Assembly: GCA_003599865.1 (NCBI GenBank) | Contig: QZKS01000064.1 | Location: 58,423 to 122,422 of the forward strand | Length of the DNA stretch: 64,000 nucleotides | Reading direction: 5' to 3' | Source of the DNA: Desulfobacteraceae bacterium | Lineage (GTDB): Bacteria; Desulfobacterota; Desulfobacteria; Desulfobacterales; SURF-7 | In this document: in pieces, positions 48,096-56,999 of the stretch | Numbering within the stretch: position 1 is the stretch's first letter | Layout: every line of letters starts with the position of its first letter | Made by a program: the position numbers and the translations under genes | Notes under the pieces: generated by a model | What the model was told of the DNA's origin: nothing | Databases searched by the model: none | The model's input: the letters and a program-made list of their open reading frames with translations, nothing else

Positions 48096-50276
48096 TTGAG
48101 TTCAACGATTACCAAAAATGGTCTGGAAACGGCGATTTCAAATCTCCGGTACCGGAATCCCAAGCTTCCCAAAACCCGTCTGATAGAGGCGATTCGGTCT
48201 TTCTATACGGCTGAGGATGCACTGGAAACCGTTTCCCGGATTGACACTGATACCCTCATCGGAATGATATGGGAACCTGACGACAACCCCGAGCTGATCA
48301 AATCCAGACGGAAGAATCTGAACAGTGTCAAAGCAATTGTAAACAATGACCTGACGCGCCTTTTTCAGGAGGATAAAAATCCGGAAGGGATTATCATCGG
48401 TCCGGCGAACACCTTTGTCATGTCGGATGCGGCAAAGGAAAGACTCTTGTCCTCATTTGCCGACTCGGCCAAGGCCCAGGGTAACCTGCCGCTGGAGAGA
48501 GTCGCGGAAGTTTTGAATGTCATCAGTCAGTTCATATCTGAGATGGAGCAGCGCAGCGACGGCAATCCAAAAGATGAGGTTAAAAAAATACTGGATTTGA
48601 TCAAAGGAATGGCTGCAAAAGCCGGGTTCGATGGAGAGTCGGATGCCGGCGTGGAGGAAGTAAAAACGGATGCTTTTCAAGAGGTCGATGAAGACGAAAT
48701 AGAAGAAATTGATGCGGATGAAATTGAGGAAGTGGAAGAAATCACAGATGATGATCTGGAGATCCTGGAAGATACCGAGCTTGAAGAAATAGACGAAGAC
48801 GTTGATCTTGAGGAGGTGGATGCAGATGAAATTGAAGAGATCGATGATACGGACATAGAGAAAATCGATGCCGATGAAGTGGAAGAAATCGACGATGAGG
48901 ATGTGGAGGAAATAGAAACGGATGATTTTGAAGAGTTCGATGGAAGCGAAATAGAAGAAATTGATGCGGATGAAACTGAGGAAGTGGAAGAAATAACAGA
49001 TGATGATCCGGAGATTCTGGAAGATACCGAGCTTGAAGAAATAGACGAAGACGTTGATCTTGAGGAGGTGGATGCAGATGAAATTGAAGAGATCGAAGAT
49101 ACAGACCAAATCGATGCTGATGAAGTGGAAGAAATCGACGATGAGGATGCGGAGGAAATAGAAACGGATGATTTTGAAGAGGTCGATGAAGACGAAATAG
49201 AAGAAATTGATACGGATGAAATTGAGGAAGTGGAAGAAAATGCAGATGATGATCCGGAGATTATAGAAGATACCGAGGTCGAAGAAATAGACGAAGACGT
49301 TGATCTTGAGGAGGTGGATGCGGACGAAATTGAAGAGATCGATGATACGGACATAGAAGAAATCAATGAAGACGATCTGGAAGAGATCGATGAAGATCAA
49401 TTGGGCCTGCCCCGTGACAACCTTGAACAAAACGATTTTCAAACCGATGAAAACCTTCTTGCCGAGCAGTTTGACGGTTTTCTCGGCAGCATGGAACGAT
49501 ATTACAACCAGTATCTCCTGGTGCCCGGCGGAAACTATCGGATTGGAAATCAATCTCATTCCGATATTGATCTGCCGGAACAGCAGATCTCCCTGCCGGA
49601 TTTTTATATCGGAAAATATCCGATATCCAATGCCTTGTTTGAGGTATTCGTGGAAAGGACAGGCTACAAGACAACCGCCGAAAAACTAGGATATGGATGG
49701 GTGTATTCCGGCCGTTTCCGTAAACATGAAAATCTGAAAACCGGTGTCAGAAGTTCCGAATGGAAGGCAACCTATTCCAGGGAAAAAGTGAGCGGCGCTT
49801 ACTGGTATCAGCCAACAGGTCCGGGAAGCACCCTTCACGGCAAACGAAACCATCCGGTGGTTCAGGTCAGTGTTCAGGATGCGGTCCATTTTTCCGCATG
49901 GGTTGGGAAACGTCTTCCTGCTGAATTTGAATGGGAGGCGGCAGCAAGAACATCAGAAGGATATCCCTATCCCTGGGGGAATGAATGGATGGAGAATGCC
50001 TGCAATTATGAACGGAGCGCGATCTCCGACACCACTCCCGTGGATCGGTATCCCCAGGGCGAAAACAGCCTCGGGATCGCGGACACCCTCTGCAATGTCC
50101 TGGAGTGGACATCCGATCAGGTCAAGCCGGTTTCCGGAAAAATCGTGGGAAAGACATACAATATCGCCAAAGGCGGGTCGTGGATTTCCGACCGGACAAT
50201 TCAACTGTCCAACCGGTTCCGTTTTGAGTCCGGCTTCACGGCGAATATTCTGGGATTCCGCTGCGTGGCGGATTGA
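48096..50276 (+). CDS. SUMF1/formylglycine-generating-enzyme domain protein with acidic tandem repeats
   Basis: C-terminal FGE-sulfatase domain (LVPGGNYRIGNQS...YPISNALFEVFVERTGY...HPVVQVSVQDAVHFSAWVGKRLPAEFEWEAAAR...YPYPWGNEW...VLEWTSDQ...KGGSWISD...NRFRFESGFTANILGFRCV); TTG start. Confidence 0.9.
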   Translation: MSSTITKNGLETAISNLRYRNPKLPKTRLIEAIRSFYTAEDALETVSRIDTDTLIGMIWEPDDNPELIKSRRKNLNSVKAIVNNDLTRLFQEDKNPEGIIIGPANTFVMSDAAKERLLSSFADSAKAQGNLPLERVAEVLNVISQFISEMEQRSDGNPKDEVKKILDLIKGMAAKAGFDGESDAGVEEVKTDAFQEVDEDEIEEIDADEIEEVEEITDDDLEILEDTELEEIDEDVDLEEVDADEIEEIDDTDIEKIDADEVEEIDDEDVEEIETDDFEEFDGSEIEEIDADETEEVEEITDDDPEILEDTELEEIDEDVDLEEVDADEIEEIEDTDQIDADEVEEIDDEDAEEIETDDFEEVDEDEIEEIDTDEIEEVEENADDDPEIIEDTEVEEIDEDVDLEEVDADEIEEIDDTDIEEINEDDLEEIDEDQLGLPRDNLEQNDFQTDENLLAEQFDGFLGSMERYYNQYLLVPGGNYRIGNQSHSDIDLPEQQISLPDFYIGKYPISNALFEVFVERTGYKTTAEKLGYGWVYSGRFRKHENLKTGVRSSEWKATYSREKVSGAYWYQPTGPGSTLHGKRNHPVVQVSVQDAVHFSAWVGKRLPAEFEWEAAARTSEGYPYPWGNEWMENACNYERSAISDTTPVDRYPQGENSLGIADTLCNVLEWTSDQVKPVSGKIVGKTYNIAKGGSWISDRTIQLSNRFRFESGFTANILGFRCVAD
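48681..49400 (+). repeat. Three tandem ~246-252 bp coding repeats (acidic, E/D/I-rich)
   Basis: GATACCGAG..GAAGAAATAGACGAAGACGTTGATCTTGAGGAGGTGGATGC recurs from 48771, 49023 and 49269 (periods 252 and 246 bp). Confidence 0.9.
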
Positions 50277-50322
50277 TGAAAAAACCATGGACTTCCTGAG
50301 CAGGATACACTAAAGAAGCTGC

Positions 50323-51210
50323 ATGGATCATTTCATCGATCAATACTTGCAGCATCTGACGATTGAAAAAGGGCTTTCCGCCAATACCATCGAGTCTTAC
50401 CAGCGGGATCTTTTCCGGTTTTTCGATTTTCTGAACCACAATGGAATAAAAGACCTTTCAGAATGTGATACGGCCGTTCTCCTGAAATACATCATTGACA
50501 TGAGAAAGGAAGGACTCTCCGCCCGATCCAGAGCCAGGCATATCGTCACCTTAAGAGGATTTTTCAATTTTCTGGTGCAGGAAAAAAGCCTGGGAACCGA
50601 TCCCACTGAAATCATCGATCTGCCCAAAACAGGACTGCGCCTTCCGGACTTTCTTTCTGTGGATGAAATCAGTCTGCTTCTGAAAATGCCGGATACCGGA
50701 AATCCCAAAGGAGTCAGAGATTCCGCCATGCTGGAACTGCTGTATGCTGCCGGATTGCGCGTTTCCGAGCTGGTGAACATACAGCTCGGAACGGTTTATC
50801 TGGAATCCGGATTTGTCCGGGTAATGGGCAAGGGTTCCAAAGAGCGGGTGGTCCCCATCGGCGGATTTGCAAGGGAATCCCTTGAAACCTATATCCGGAC
50901 GGCCCGGCCTCTTTTACTGAAAAACATCCAGAGCAAGTATCTTTTTGTGGCAAGAGCCGGGAAACCGATGACCAGGCAGGGATTCTGGAAACTGTTAAAA
51001 AAATATGCCCGTCAGGCAGGCATCCAGAAGAAAATCACGCCCCATTCCATTCGTCATTCTTTTGCCAGTCATCTTCTGGAAGGAGGAGCGGATTTGAGAT
51101 CCGTGCAGGTCATGCTCGGACACTCGGATATATCCACTACCCAGATCTATACCCACGTGGCCCATGAACACCTGGTGAATATGCACCGGAAATATCATCC
51201 GAGAGGATGA
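50323..51210 (+). CDS. xerD: Site-specific tyrosine recombinase XerD
   Basis: IDQYLQHLTIEKGLSANTIESYQRDLFRF; LLYAAGLRVSELVNIQLGTV; VMGKGSKERVVPIG; HSIRHSFASHLLEGGADLRSVQVMLGHSDISTTQIYTHV. Confidence 0.94.
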   Translation: MDHFIDQYLQHLTIEKGLSANTIESYQRDLFRFFDFLNHNGIKDLSECDTAVLLKYIIDMRKEGLSARSRARHIVTLRGFFNFLVQEKSLGTDPTEIIDLPKTGLRLPDFLSVDEISLLLKMPDTGNPKGVRDSAMLELLYAAGLRVSELVNIQLGTVYLESGFVRVMGKGSKERVVPIGGFARESLETYIRTARPLLLKNIQSKYLFVARAGKPMTRQGFWKLLKKYARQAGIQKKITPHSIRHSFASHLLEGGADLRSVQVMLGHSDISTTQIYTHVAHEHLVNMHRKYHPRG

Positions 51211-51220
51211 CTTCCCTGCC

Positions 51221-51430
51221 CTACTTTTTCCGGATCTCGGAAACCAGATCCTTGATGATGGACAGTACATTGCTTCCCCGCTCTTTTGCAATGCGATGGG
51301 CGTCGTCCACCACCTTTTCCGCCTGCTGTTCGATAACCGAATCTTCGGGCAGCGGAGATCCGGCATTCTGATATTTCCATTTCAGCAGACGAACCGCCAG
51401 GCTGACTTCCTGCTTTCTGAAAAAACCCAT
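51221..51430 (-). CDS. Small hypothetical protein
   Basis: 69-aa ORF just downstream of holA in the same orientation: MGFFRKQEVSLAVRLLKWKYQNAGSPLPEDSVIEQQAEKVVDDAHRIAKERGSNVLSIIKDLVSEIRKK. Confidence 0.55.
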   Translation of the reverse strand: MGFFRKQEVSLAVRLLKWKYQNAGSPLPEDSVIEQQAEKVVDDAHRIAKERGSNVLSIIKDLVSEIRKK

Positions 51431-51436
51431 GAGAAA

Positions 51437-52879
51437 TTATCCTTTCCGGCAGATACGAATGATCATTTCTTCCAGTACGATCTTGTGGTTCAATGCGGTG
51501 GTCTTCAATCGCATATCGGCTATGGACAGTGTTTCCAGAGCCTGGATCATCTCCTCTCCGGTAAAATTTTCCGCCTTTAACAGGGATTGAAACACCGGAT
51601 ATGGATTGTTCGCATTTTTCGCAATCAGGAGATCGGTATGGACCTTTTTTTTCCGGCCGCCGTTTTTTTGCAGCATGGCTTCATTCTCTTCTCCGGTTTC
51701 CAGCGCATTCTGCATTTCCTGGTCATAGGCAATTATGCCCGGCATCACGCTGTTTCGAAACTGGTCAAAGGAGATCCTTTTGTTCCAGTTCTTTCCGTAT
51801 TCGCTCTGGGAAAAGTCCTTCAAAATTAGCAGTTTCCGCATCTGATTGATGACGGCAGCCAGAATCTGGAGCGGGAAAATACCGGCGGAAAGAAGTGAGG
51901 CAAGGAAAAAAAGAGCCTGCTCGGTATTCCGGTCGGCAACCGCACCGGTAAGTTCATAAATCGGATCTTCCCGTGTCCGGTTCAGTACAGCAGCAACATG
52001 CTCGACAGTGATCCGCGGTTCGGTTCCGGAAAAATCAATCAGTTTTTTCAGGCTTCCGGCAAAGATGTTGAAATCAAATCCGGTATTCTCCAGAACACCC
52101 CGGTATGCGGCAGGGTCGATTTTTTTTCCGGATTCGGACAGGATCTGCTCCATGACTTCCTTCATCATCGTTTCCTGTATCTTCCTGTCCGCCATCCGGT
52201 TTCCCTTTGGTACGGAACAGTCGATGATCATGCCGGTTTTTTTAATGCTTTTAAAAAGGGTTTTCCGCTTGTCGATCTGATCCGTGGTAATGATCAGAAT
52301 ATTTCCCTTGGGAAAACCGTTTTCAATGGTGTCCTGAAGCATTTTGGCATAGTCGCGGTCAGGCGGTACGGCAAGGCTGTTTTCGGAAGCATACTGAAAA
52401 ATATCGTTGAAAAACGCCGTGTCCATTCCGTTCCGGACAACCTCCTGTATTTTGGGATTCCGGTTGTTCTCCGAAAGTTCATCAAAGGTCAGCCCCATGA
52501 CGCCCAGATAGCTTGCCATATGCTTTACGGCTTTTTTCATTTCATTCTTGTCATAAGCTGCTTTTGCCTTTTCCAGAAGTTTTTCTTCATCGGTTTTGGA
52601 ATAGAAGATTTTTGCATCCGTATAGGCAATCACTTTCCGTTTGGATAAAAATGAGAAGGTTTTCAGGGCTTCGGCAAGAGAAGATACGTTATCTTCCGAA
52701 CCTTCGATCTCCTCATAGTGGAAGCTTTTGTCGGAACCCGGAAGCAGGATATCCACAATCTGTTTAAAGACCGACCGGTACAGGTATTCCTCCCCGTATA
52801 TCAGGTATACGGGAAACGGCGCACCTTTCCGAAGTTCTTCAAGATACTGTTTCAGGTTTTGATAGGCAATATCCGGCAT
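51437..52879 (-). CDS. holA: DNA polymerase III delta subunit, with internal insertion
   Basis: PVYLIYGEEYLYRSVFKQIVDILLPG; NILIITTDQIDKRKTLFKSIKKTGMIIDC; GFDFNIFAGSLKKLIDF; LTGAVADRNTEQALFFLASLLSAGIFPLQILAAVINQMRKLL. Confidence 0.88.
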   Translation of the reverse strand: MPDIAYQNLKQYLEELRKGAPFPVYLIYGEEYLYRSVFKQIVDILLPGSDKSFHYEEIEGSEDNVSSLAEALKTFSFLSKRKVIAYTDAKIFYSKTDEEKLLEKAKAAYDKNEMKKAVKHMASYLGVMGLTFDELSENNRNPKIQEVVRNGMDTAFFNDIFQYASENSLAVPPDRDYAKMLQDTIENGFPKGNILIITTDQIDKRKTLFKSIKKTGMIIDCSVPKGNRMADRKIQETMMKEVMEQILSESGKKIDPAAYRGVLENTGFDFNIFAGSLKKLIDFSGTEPRITVEHVAAVLNRTREDPIYELTGAVADRNTEQALFFLASLLSAGIFPLQILAAVINQMRKLLILKDFSQSEYGKNWNKRISFDQFRNSVMPGIIAYDQEMQNALETGEENEAMLQKNGGRKKKVHTDLLIAKNANNPYPVFQSLLKAENFTGEEMIQALETLSIADMRLKTTALNHKIVLEEMIIRICRKG

Positions 52880-52891
52880 ATGATAACAGGC

Positions 52892-53389
52892 CTAATCGTC
52901 CATCGGCATTTTTTTGGCCAGAATATGATAGATGAATATCGCCATTCCGATGGAGATGGCGCTGTCTGCAATGTTGAATGCCGGCCAATGCATGTTCCGG
53001 ATGTACACATCCAGAAAATCCACCACTGTGCCGAACCGAATCCGGTCGATCATATTGCCGACGGCACCGCCAAATATCAGGGCAAAGCCGGATGCCAGCA
53101 TTTTGTGGGTATCGGGTGTGTTTTTGTAAAAATACAGAATAAAGCCAAGCGCGAGAAAAGAGACAAAAATAAAAACAAAACTCCGGACTTCAGGACTCTG
53201 GTTGGCAAAAAAGCCGAATGCGCCTCCGGGATTCAGGATGTGGGTAAGATTAAAAAACCCGGGAATGACCGGAACCGAATGGTACAGATCCAGATTCTTC
53301 TGGACGATGTATTTTGAAGTCTGGTCCAGTCCGGCAACAATCGCCGCGATCACCACCAACTTTCGATATTTGATCAGGTCTATGGTCAT
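52892..53389 (-). CDS. lspA: Lipoprotein signal peptidase (signal peptidase II)
   Basis: GLDQTSKYIVQKNL; LTHILNPGGAFGFF; FGGAVGNMIDRIRFGTVVDFLDVYIRNMHWPAFNIADSAISIG. Confidence 0.96.
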   Translation of the reverse strand: MTIDLIKYRKLVVIAAIVAGLDQTSKYIVQKNLDLYHSVPVIPGFFNLTHILNPGGAFGFFANQSPEVRSFVFIFVSFLALGFILYFYKNTPDTHKMLASGFALIFGGAVGNMIDRIRFGTVVDFLDVYIRNMHWPAFNIADSAISIGMAIFIYHILAKKMPMDD

Positions 53390-53399
53390 GAATGCCCGG

Positions 53400-56210
53400 C
53401 TAATCCGTTTTCAGATCCAGCTCCGCCAGAGCGGTGCAGCATCTGGTGCAGATGGTTGGATGTTCGCTGTGTTGTCCGACACTGGGATCATAGATCCAGC
53501 AGCGTTCGCATTTTTGGTCGGAAGCCGCCTCAATCAGGATGTTGATCTCTTCCTTTGTTTCACCGCTAAACACATCTCCCTGAAGTTTTTCCCGGGTCAG
53601 CTGCACCTTGGAAACAATGAAGATGCTTTTCAGTTCGTTTGCGTATGAATCCAGCAGCGCAAACAGATCACCCGTTGTCTGGATGGTGATTGATGCATCC
53701 AGGGGATGGCCGATCAGTTTTTTCACCCTTGCCGCTTCCAGTGCCTTGGTGATTTCGCCCCGGACGATAATCATCTTCTCCCATTTCCGGGCAAGAGAAT
53801 CCTGTTTCCATTTTTCGTCCACAACCGGCAGTGCAGACATGTGCACACTTTCCTCTTTGGTTCCGGTTTCCGGCATATAGGACCAGATCTCTTCGGAAGT
53901 AAACGGCATGATCGGGGCCATGATTTTCACAATGGAATCCAGAATGATGTGCATGGCGGTCTGCGCACTTCTTCTCCGGATCGATTTCGGAGGAGATGTG
54001 TACAGCCTGTCTTTCAATATATCCAGATAAAATGCCGACAGATCCACCGTGCAGTAGTTGTAGAGGGCGTGATAAATAATATGGAATTCATAGGTATGGT
54101 ATGCCTTGCGGGCCTTGTTTACAATGTCGCAGAGCTTATGCAGGGCAAAACGGTCGATATCCGTCATTTCTTCCAACGAAACGGCATCCTGTTCCGGCTG
54201 AAAGTCGGAGATGTTGCCGATGATGAAACGGCAGGTATTCCGGATACGGCGATAGGCATCGCTCAACTGCTTCAATATGGCATCCGAGATCCGGACGTCA
54301 TCGCGATAGTCTGATGCAGCCACCCACATCCGCAGGATTTCAGCCCCATACTTCTGGATGACTTCCTTGGGCGCCACTACGTTTCCGACGGACTTGGACA
54401 TTTTTTTGCCGGCGGCATCCACTACAAAACCATGGGTCAGGACAGACTTGTAAGGAGCGCTGTTCCTGGTTTCAACCGCCGTCAGAAGGGTGCTGTGAAA
54501 CCAGCCTCTGTGCTGGTCGCTTCCTTCCAGGTACAGGTCCGCCGGCCAGGCAAGATAGTCTCTTTCCTCAAGCACTGCGGCGTGGCTCACGCCGGAATCA
54601 AACCAAACATCCAGAATATCAGTCTCTTTGACAAAAGAAGTGCTGCCGCATTTTTGGCAGACCGCTCCGGGCTCCAGAAATTCCGACACATCCTTTTCAA
54701 GCCATGCATCCGCGCCATGTTCATCGAACAGGGAAAATATTTTTTCGACAATGGTTTCGTTGATATGGATCGTATCGCATTTTTCACAGGTGATCACCGT
54801 AATGGGAACCCCCCAGGACCGCTGACGGGAAACACACCAGTCCGGGCGGTTTTCAATCATGCCGTAGATTCTTTCCCGTCCCCATGACGGAATCCATTTT
54901 ACCCGGTCGATCTCCTTTAAGGATTTTTCTCTTAAATTGGTTTTGTCCATGGAAATAAACCACTGGGGCGTGGCCCGGAAAATTACCGGTTTTTTGCACC
55001 GCCAGCAGTGGGGATAGCTGTGGTCAATTTTTTCTTCCGCCAGCAGTGCATTGTTTTCTTTCAGTTTCTGGATAATTTCATGGTTGGCCTTGAAGACAAA
55101 CTGCCCGCTGAAAAATTCGACATCATCCGAGAAACAGCCGTTGTCCTCCACCGGCGAATAGGCGTCGATGCCGTACTGGAGAGAAATCTCATAATCCTCC
55201 CGTCCATGACCAGGCGCCGTATGAACACAGCCGGTACCGGCATCCAGGGTCACATGGTCTCCCAGAATGATCATGGATTCCCGGTTATAAAAGGGATGAA
55301 CGCATGCTTTCCTTTCCAGTGTCTTTGCATCAAACTCCCTGATGATGGTATAGTCTTTCATCCCGAAGGTTTTCATGCACCCTTCCACCAGGTCTTTGGC
55401 CAGTATCAGGACTTCGCTGCCGGAAATTTCCACGGCTGCATAGATGAAATCCGGGTGAAGCGCGATGGCCAGGTTGGCCGGCAGGGTCCAGGGAGTGGTG
55501 GTCCAGATCACAACCGATGTCTTTTTGCCGGAAAGCTCCGGAATCGCATGATCAGAGCTGTCCTTCAGGGCAAATTTTACAAATACCGAAGGGGATTTGT
55601 CGTCGGCATATTCGATTTCCGCTTCCGCCAGGGCGGTTTTGCAGCTGCAGCACCAGTGAATCGGTTTTTTGCTTTTGAACAGGCTTCCCTGCAGGGCGAA
55701 CTTACAGCACTCTCTGGCAATAATCGCTTCATAGCGGTACTTCATGGTCAGATAGGGATTGTCCCACTCCCCCATGACGCCGAGCCGCTTGAATTCCTCC
55801 CGCTGAATATCGATAAAACCTTCTGCATAGGAACGGCATTCTTTCCGGATTTCAACCTGGGTCATGCCGTTCTTTTTGGAACCAAGCTTCTGGTCCACAT
55901 TATGCTCAATGGGGAGACCGTGGCAGTCCCAACCGGGAACATAGGGGGCGTCGAACCCTTCCATCTGTTTGGAACGGACAATGATGTCTTTTAAAATTTT
56001 GTTCATGGCCGTGCCGATATGAATATGACCGTTGGCATAGGGAGGACCGTCGTGGAGGATAAACTTGTCTTTTCCTTTGGAGGCTTTCCTGATTTTTTCA
56101 TATAAACGGTCTTTTTCCCATTGTTCCAGCTGGACCGGTTCTTTGCCGGCTAGACTGGCTTTCATGGGGAATTGGGTGTTGGGAAGGTTTAACGTGTTTT
56201 TGTAATCCAT
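53400..56210 (-). CDS. ileS: Isoleucyl-tRNA synthetase
   Basis: [24 protein letters not shown] (HIGH), KKMSKSVGN (KMSKS), C-terminal zinc motif [24 protein letters not shown]. Confidence 0.98.
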   Translation of the reverse strand: MDYKNTLNLPNTQFPMKASLAGKEPVQLEQWEKDRLYEKIRKASKGKDKFILHDGPPYANGHIHIGTAMNKILKDIIVRSKQMEGFDAPYVPGWDCHGLPIEHNVDQKLGSKKNGMTQVEIRKECRSYAEGFIDIQREEFKRLGVMGEWDNPYLTMKYRYEAIIARECCKFALQGSLFKSKKPIHWCCSCKTALAEAEIEYADDKSPSVFVKFALKDSSDHAIPELSGKKTSVVIWTTTPWTLPANLAIALHPDFIYAAVEISGSEVLILAKDLVEGCMKTFGMKDYTIIREFDAKTLERKACVHPFYNRESMIILGDHVTLDAGTGCVHTAPGHGREDYEISLQYGIDAYSPVEDNGCFSDDVEFFSGQFVFKANHEIIQKLKENNALLAEEKIDHSYPHCWRCKKPVIFRATPQWFISMDKTNLREKSLKEIDRVKWIPSWGRERIYGMIENRPDWCVSRQRSWGVPITVITCEKCDTIHINETIVEKIFSLFDEHGADAWLEKDVSEFLEPGAVCQKCGSTSFVKETDILDVWFDSGVSHAAVLEERDYLAWPADLYLEGSDQHRGWFHSTLLTAVETRNSAPYKSVLTHGFVVDAAGKKMSKSVGNVVAPKEVIQKYGAEILRMWVAASDYRDDVRISDAILKQLSDAYRRIRNTCRFIIGNISDFQPEQDAVSLEEMTDIDRFALHKLCDIVNKARKAYHTYEFHIIYHALYNYCTVDLSAFYLDILKDRLYTSPPKSIRRRSAQTAMHIILDSIVKIMAPIMPFTSEEIWSYMPETGTKEESVHMSALPVVDEKWKQDSLARKWEKMIIVRGEITKALEAARVKKLIGHPLDASITIQTTGDLFALLDSYANELKSIFIVSKVQLTREKLQGDVFSGETKEEINILIEAASDQKCERCWIYDPSVGQHSEHPTICTRCCTALAELDLKTD

Positions 56211-56234
56211 GGATCCTCCGGCAATATGTAAAAT

Positions 56235-56256
56235 ATTCGGGCGGAAACACCCGAAT
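56235..56256 (-). terminator. Hairpin between ileS and rsmG, possible weak terminator for upstream minus-strand transcript
   Basis: Minus-strand ATTCGGGTG-TTTC-CGCCCGAAT followed by ATTTT; one mismatch in stem. Confidence 0.35.
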
Positions 56257-56292
56257 TGATCATTAATAATCCGTACTGAAAAGTTTTAAACA

Positions 56293-56979
56293 CTATGGCA
56301 AATTGTCGTCTTGTGTCAAGGGAATAGTGGGCGGGTCAAGAATAATCAGGGTTCGAATCGAACCCTGGAACGGAAGCGTATAAGTCTCCACAATCGGTTG
56401 TCTGCATGGGGTATCCATCGATTGCAGCTCGGCTTCCCCTTTCTGACTCTTCATGGCAATCAGCCGTCCGGTCGGATTCAGGAAAGGACTTGCCAGTCCG
56501 GCAAAACGTGAGAGCTCGGTAAAGGCCCGGCTGATGGCAAAATCAAATGCATTTTGATACCGGGGATCTTTGGCCAGGTCTTCAATGCGGGCATGAACCG
56601 CCTCGATTTTTTCAAGATTCAGCGTGCGGATTACATGTTTGATGAAGTTCACTTTTTTACGGGAAGAATCCACGAGGGTCATGGAGATGGACGGCCGCAT
56701 GATTTTCAAGGGTATGCCCGGAAAACCGCCGCCTGTGCCGATATCGATCAAAGAAGCTTGATCCGGTATCCTGCAGGACGGAACAATGGAATCGATAAAG
56801 TGTTTGATGGCAATATCGGCCGGATCGGTGATGGCGGTGAGGTTTGTTTTCCGATTCCACTTCATCAGCTCCTCGGCATGAACCGCCATCATTTCCGCCT
56901 GCCGATCCGTGACCGGCATTCCGAACCCCGCGGCTCCTTTTTGGATGATGGATTTCCAGCTGTCGGTATGAAATGTCAT
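56293..56979 (-). CDS. rsmG: 16S rRNA (guanine527-N7)-methyltransferase
   Basis: WNRKTNLTAITDPADIAIKHFIDSI; LIDIGTGGGFPGIPLKIMRPSISMTLVDSSRKKVNFIKHV; ISRAFTEL. Confidence 0.95.
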   Translation of the reverse strand: MTFHTDSWKSIIQKGAAGFGMPVTDRQAEMMAVHAEELMKWNRKTNLTAITDPADIAIKHFIDSIVPSCRIPDQASLIDIGTGGGFPGIPLKIMRPSISMTLVDSSRKKVNFIKHVIRTLNLEKIEAVHARIEDLAKDPRYQNAFDFAISRAFTELSRFAGLASPFLNPTGRLIAMKSQKGEAELQSMDTPCRQPIVETYTLPFQGSIRTLIILDPPTIPLTQDDNLP

Positions 56980-56999
56980 AGGGGAAAGAGAAAAAACGG

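Noticed and set aside
48681-49400. Tandem repeat as CRISPR or satellite
   Set aside because: Repeats are in-frame, ~250 bp units inside a coding sequence, without spacers
48453-49559. Long minus-strand ORFs (368 aa and 229 aa, I/F- and S-rich) opposite the SUMF1 gene
   Set aside because: They are mirror translations of the acidic GAA/GAT-rich repeat; composition is an artefact and the plus strand encodes a recognisable domain
50323-51210. Tyrosine recombinase as a phage or island integrase
   Set aside because: Sequence reads as housekeeping XerD, with no adjacent tRNA, att-like repeats or phage genes
55008-55994. 328-aa plus-strand ORF
   Set aside because: Antisense shadow of ileS
56211-56292. 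T-box leader upstream of ileS
   Set aside because: Only ~80 bp intergenic with a short hairpin; no specifier or T-box consensus seen
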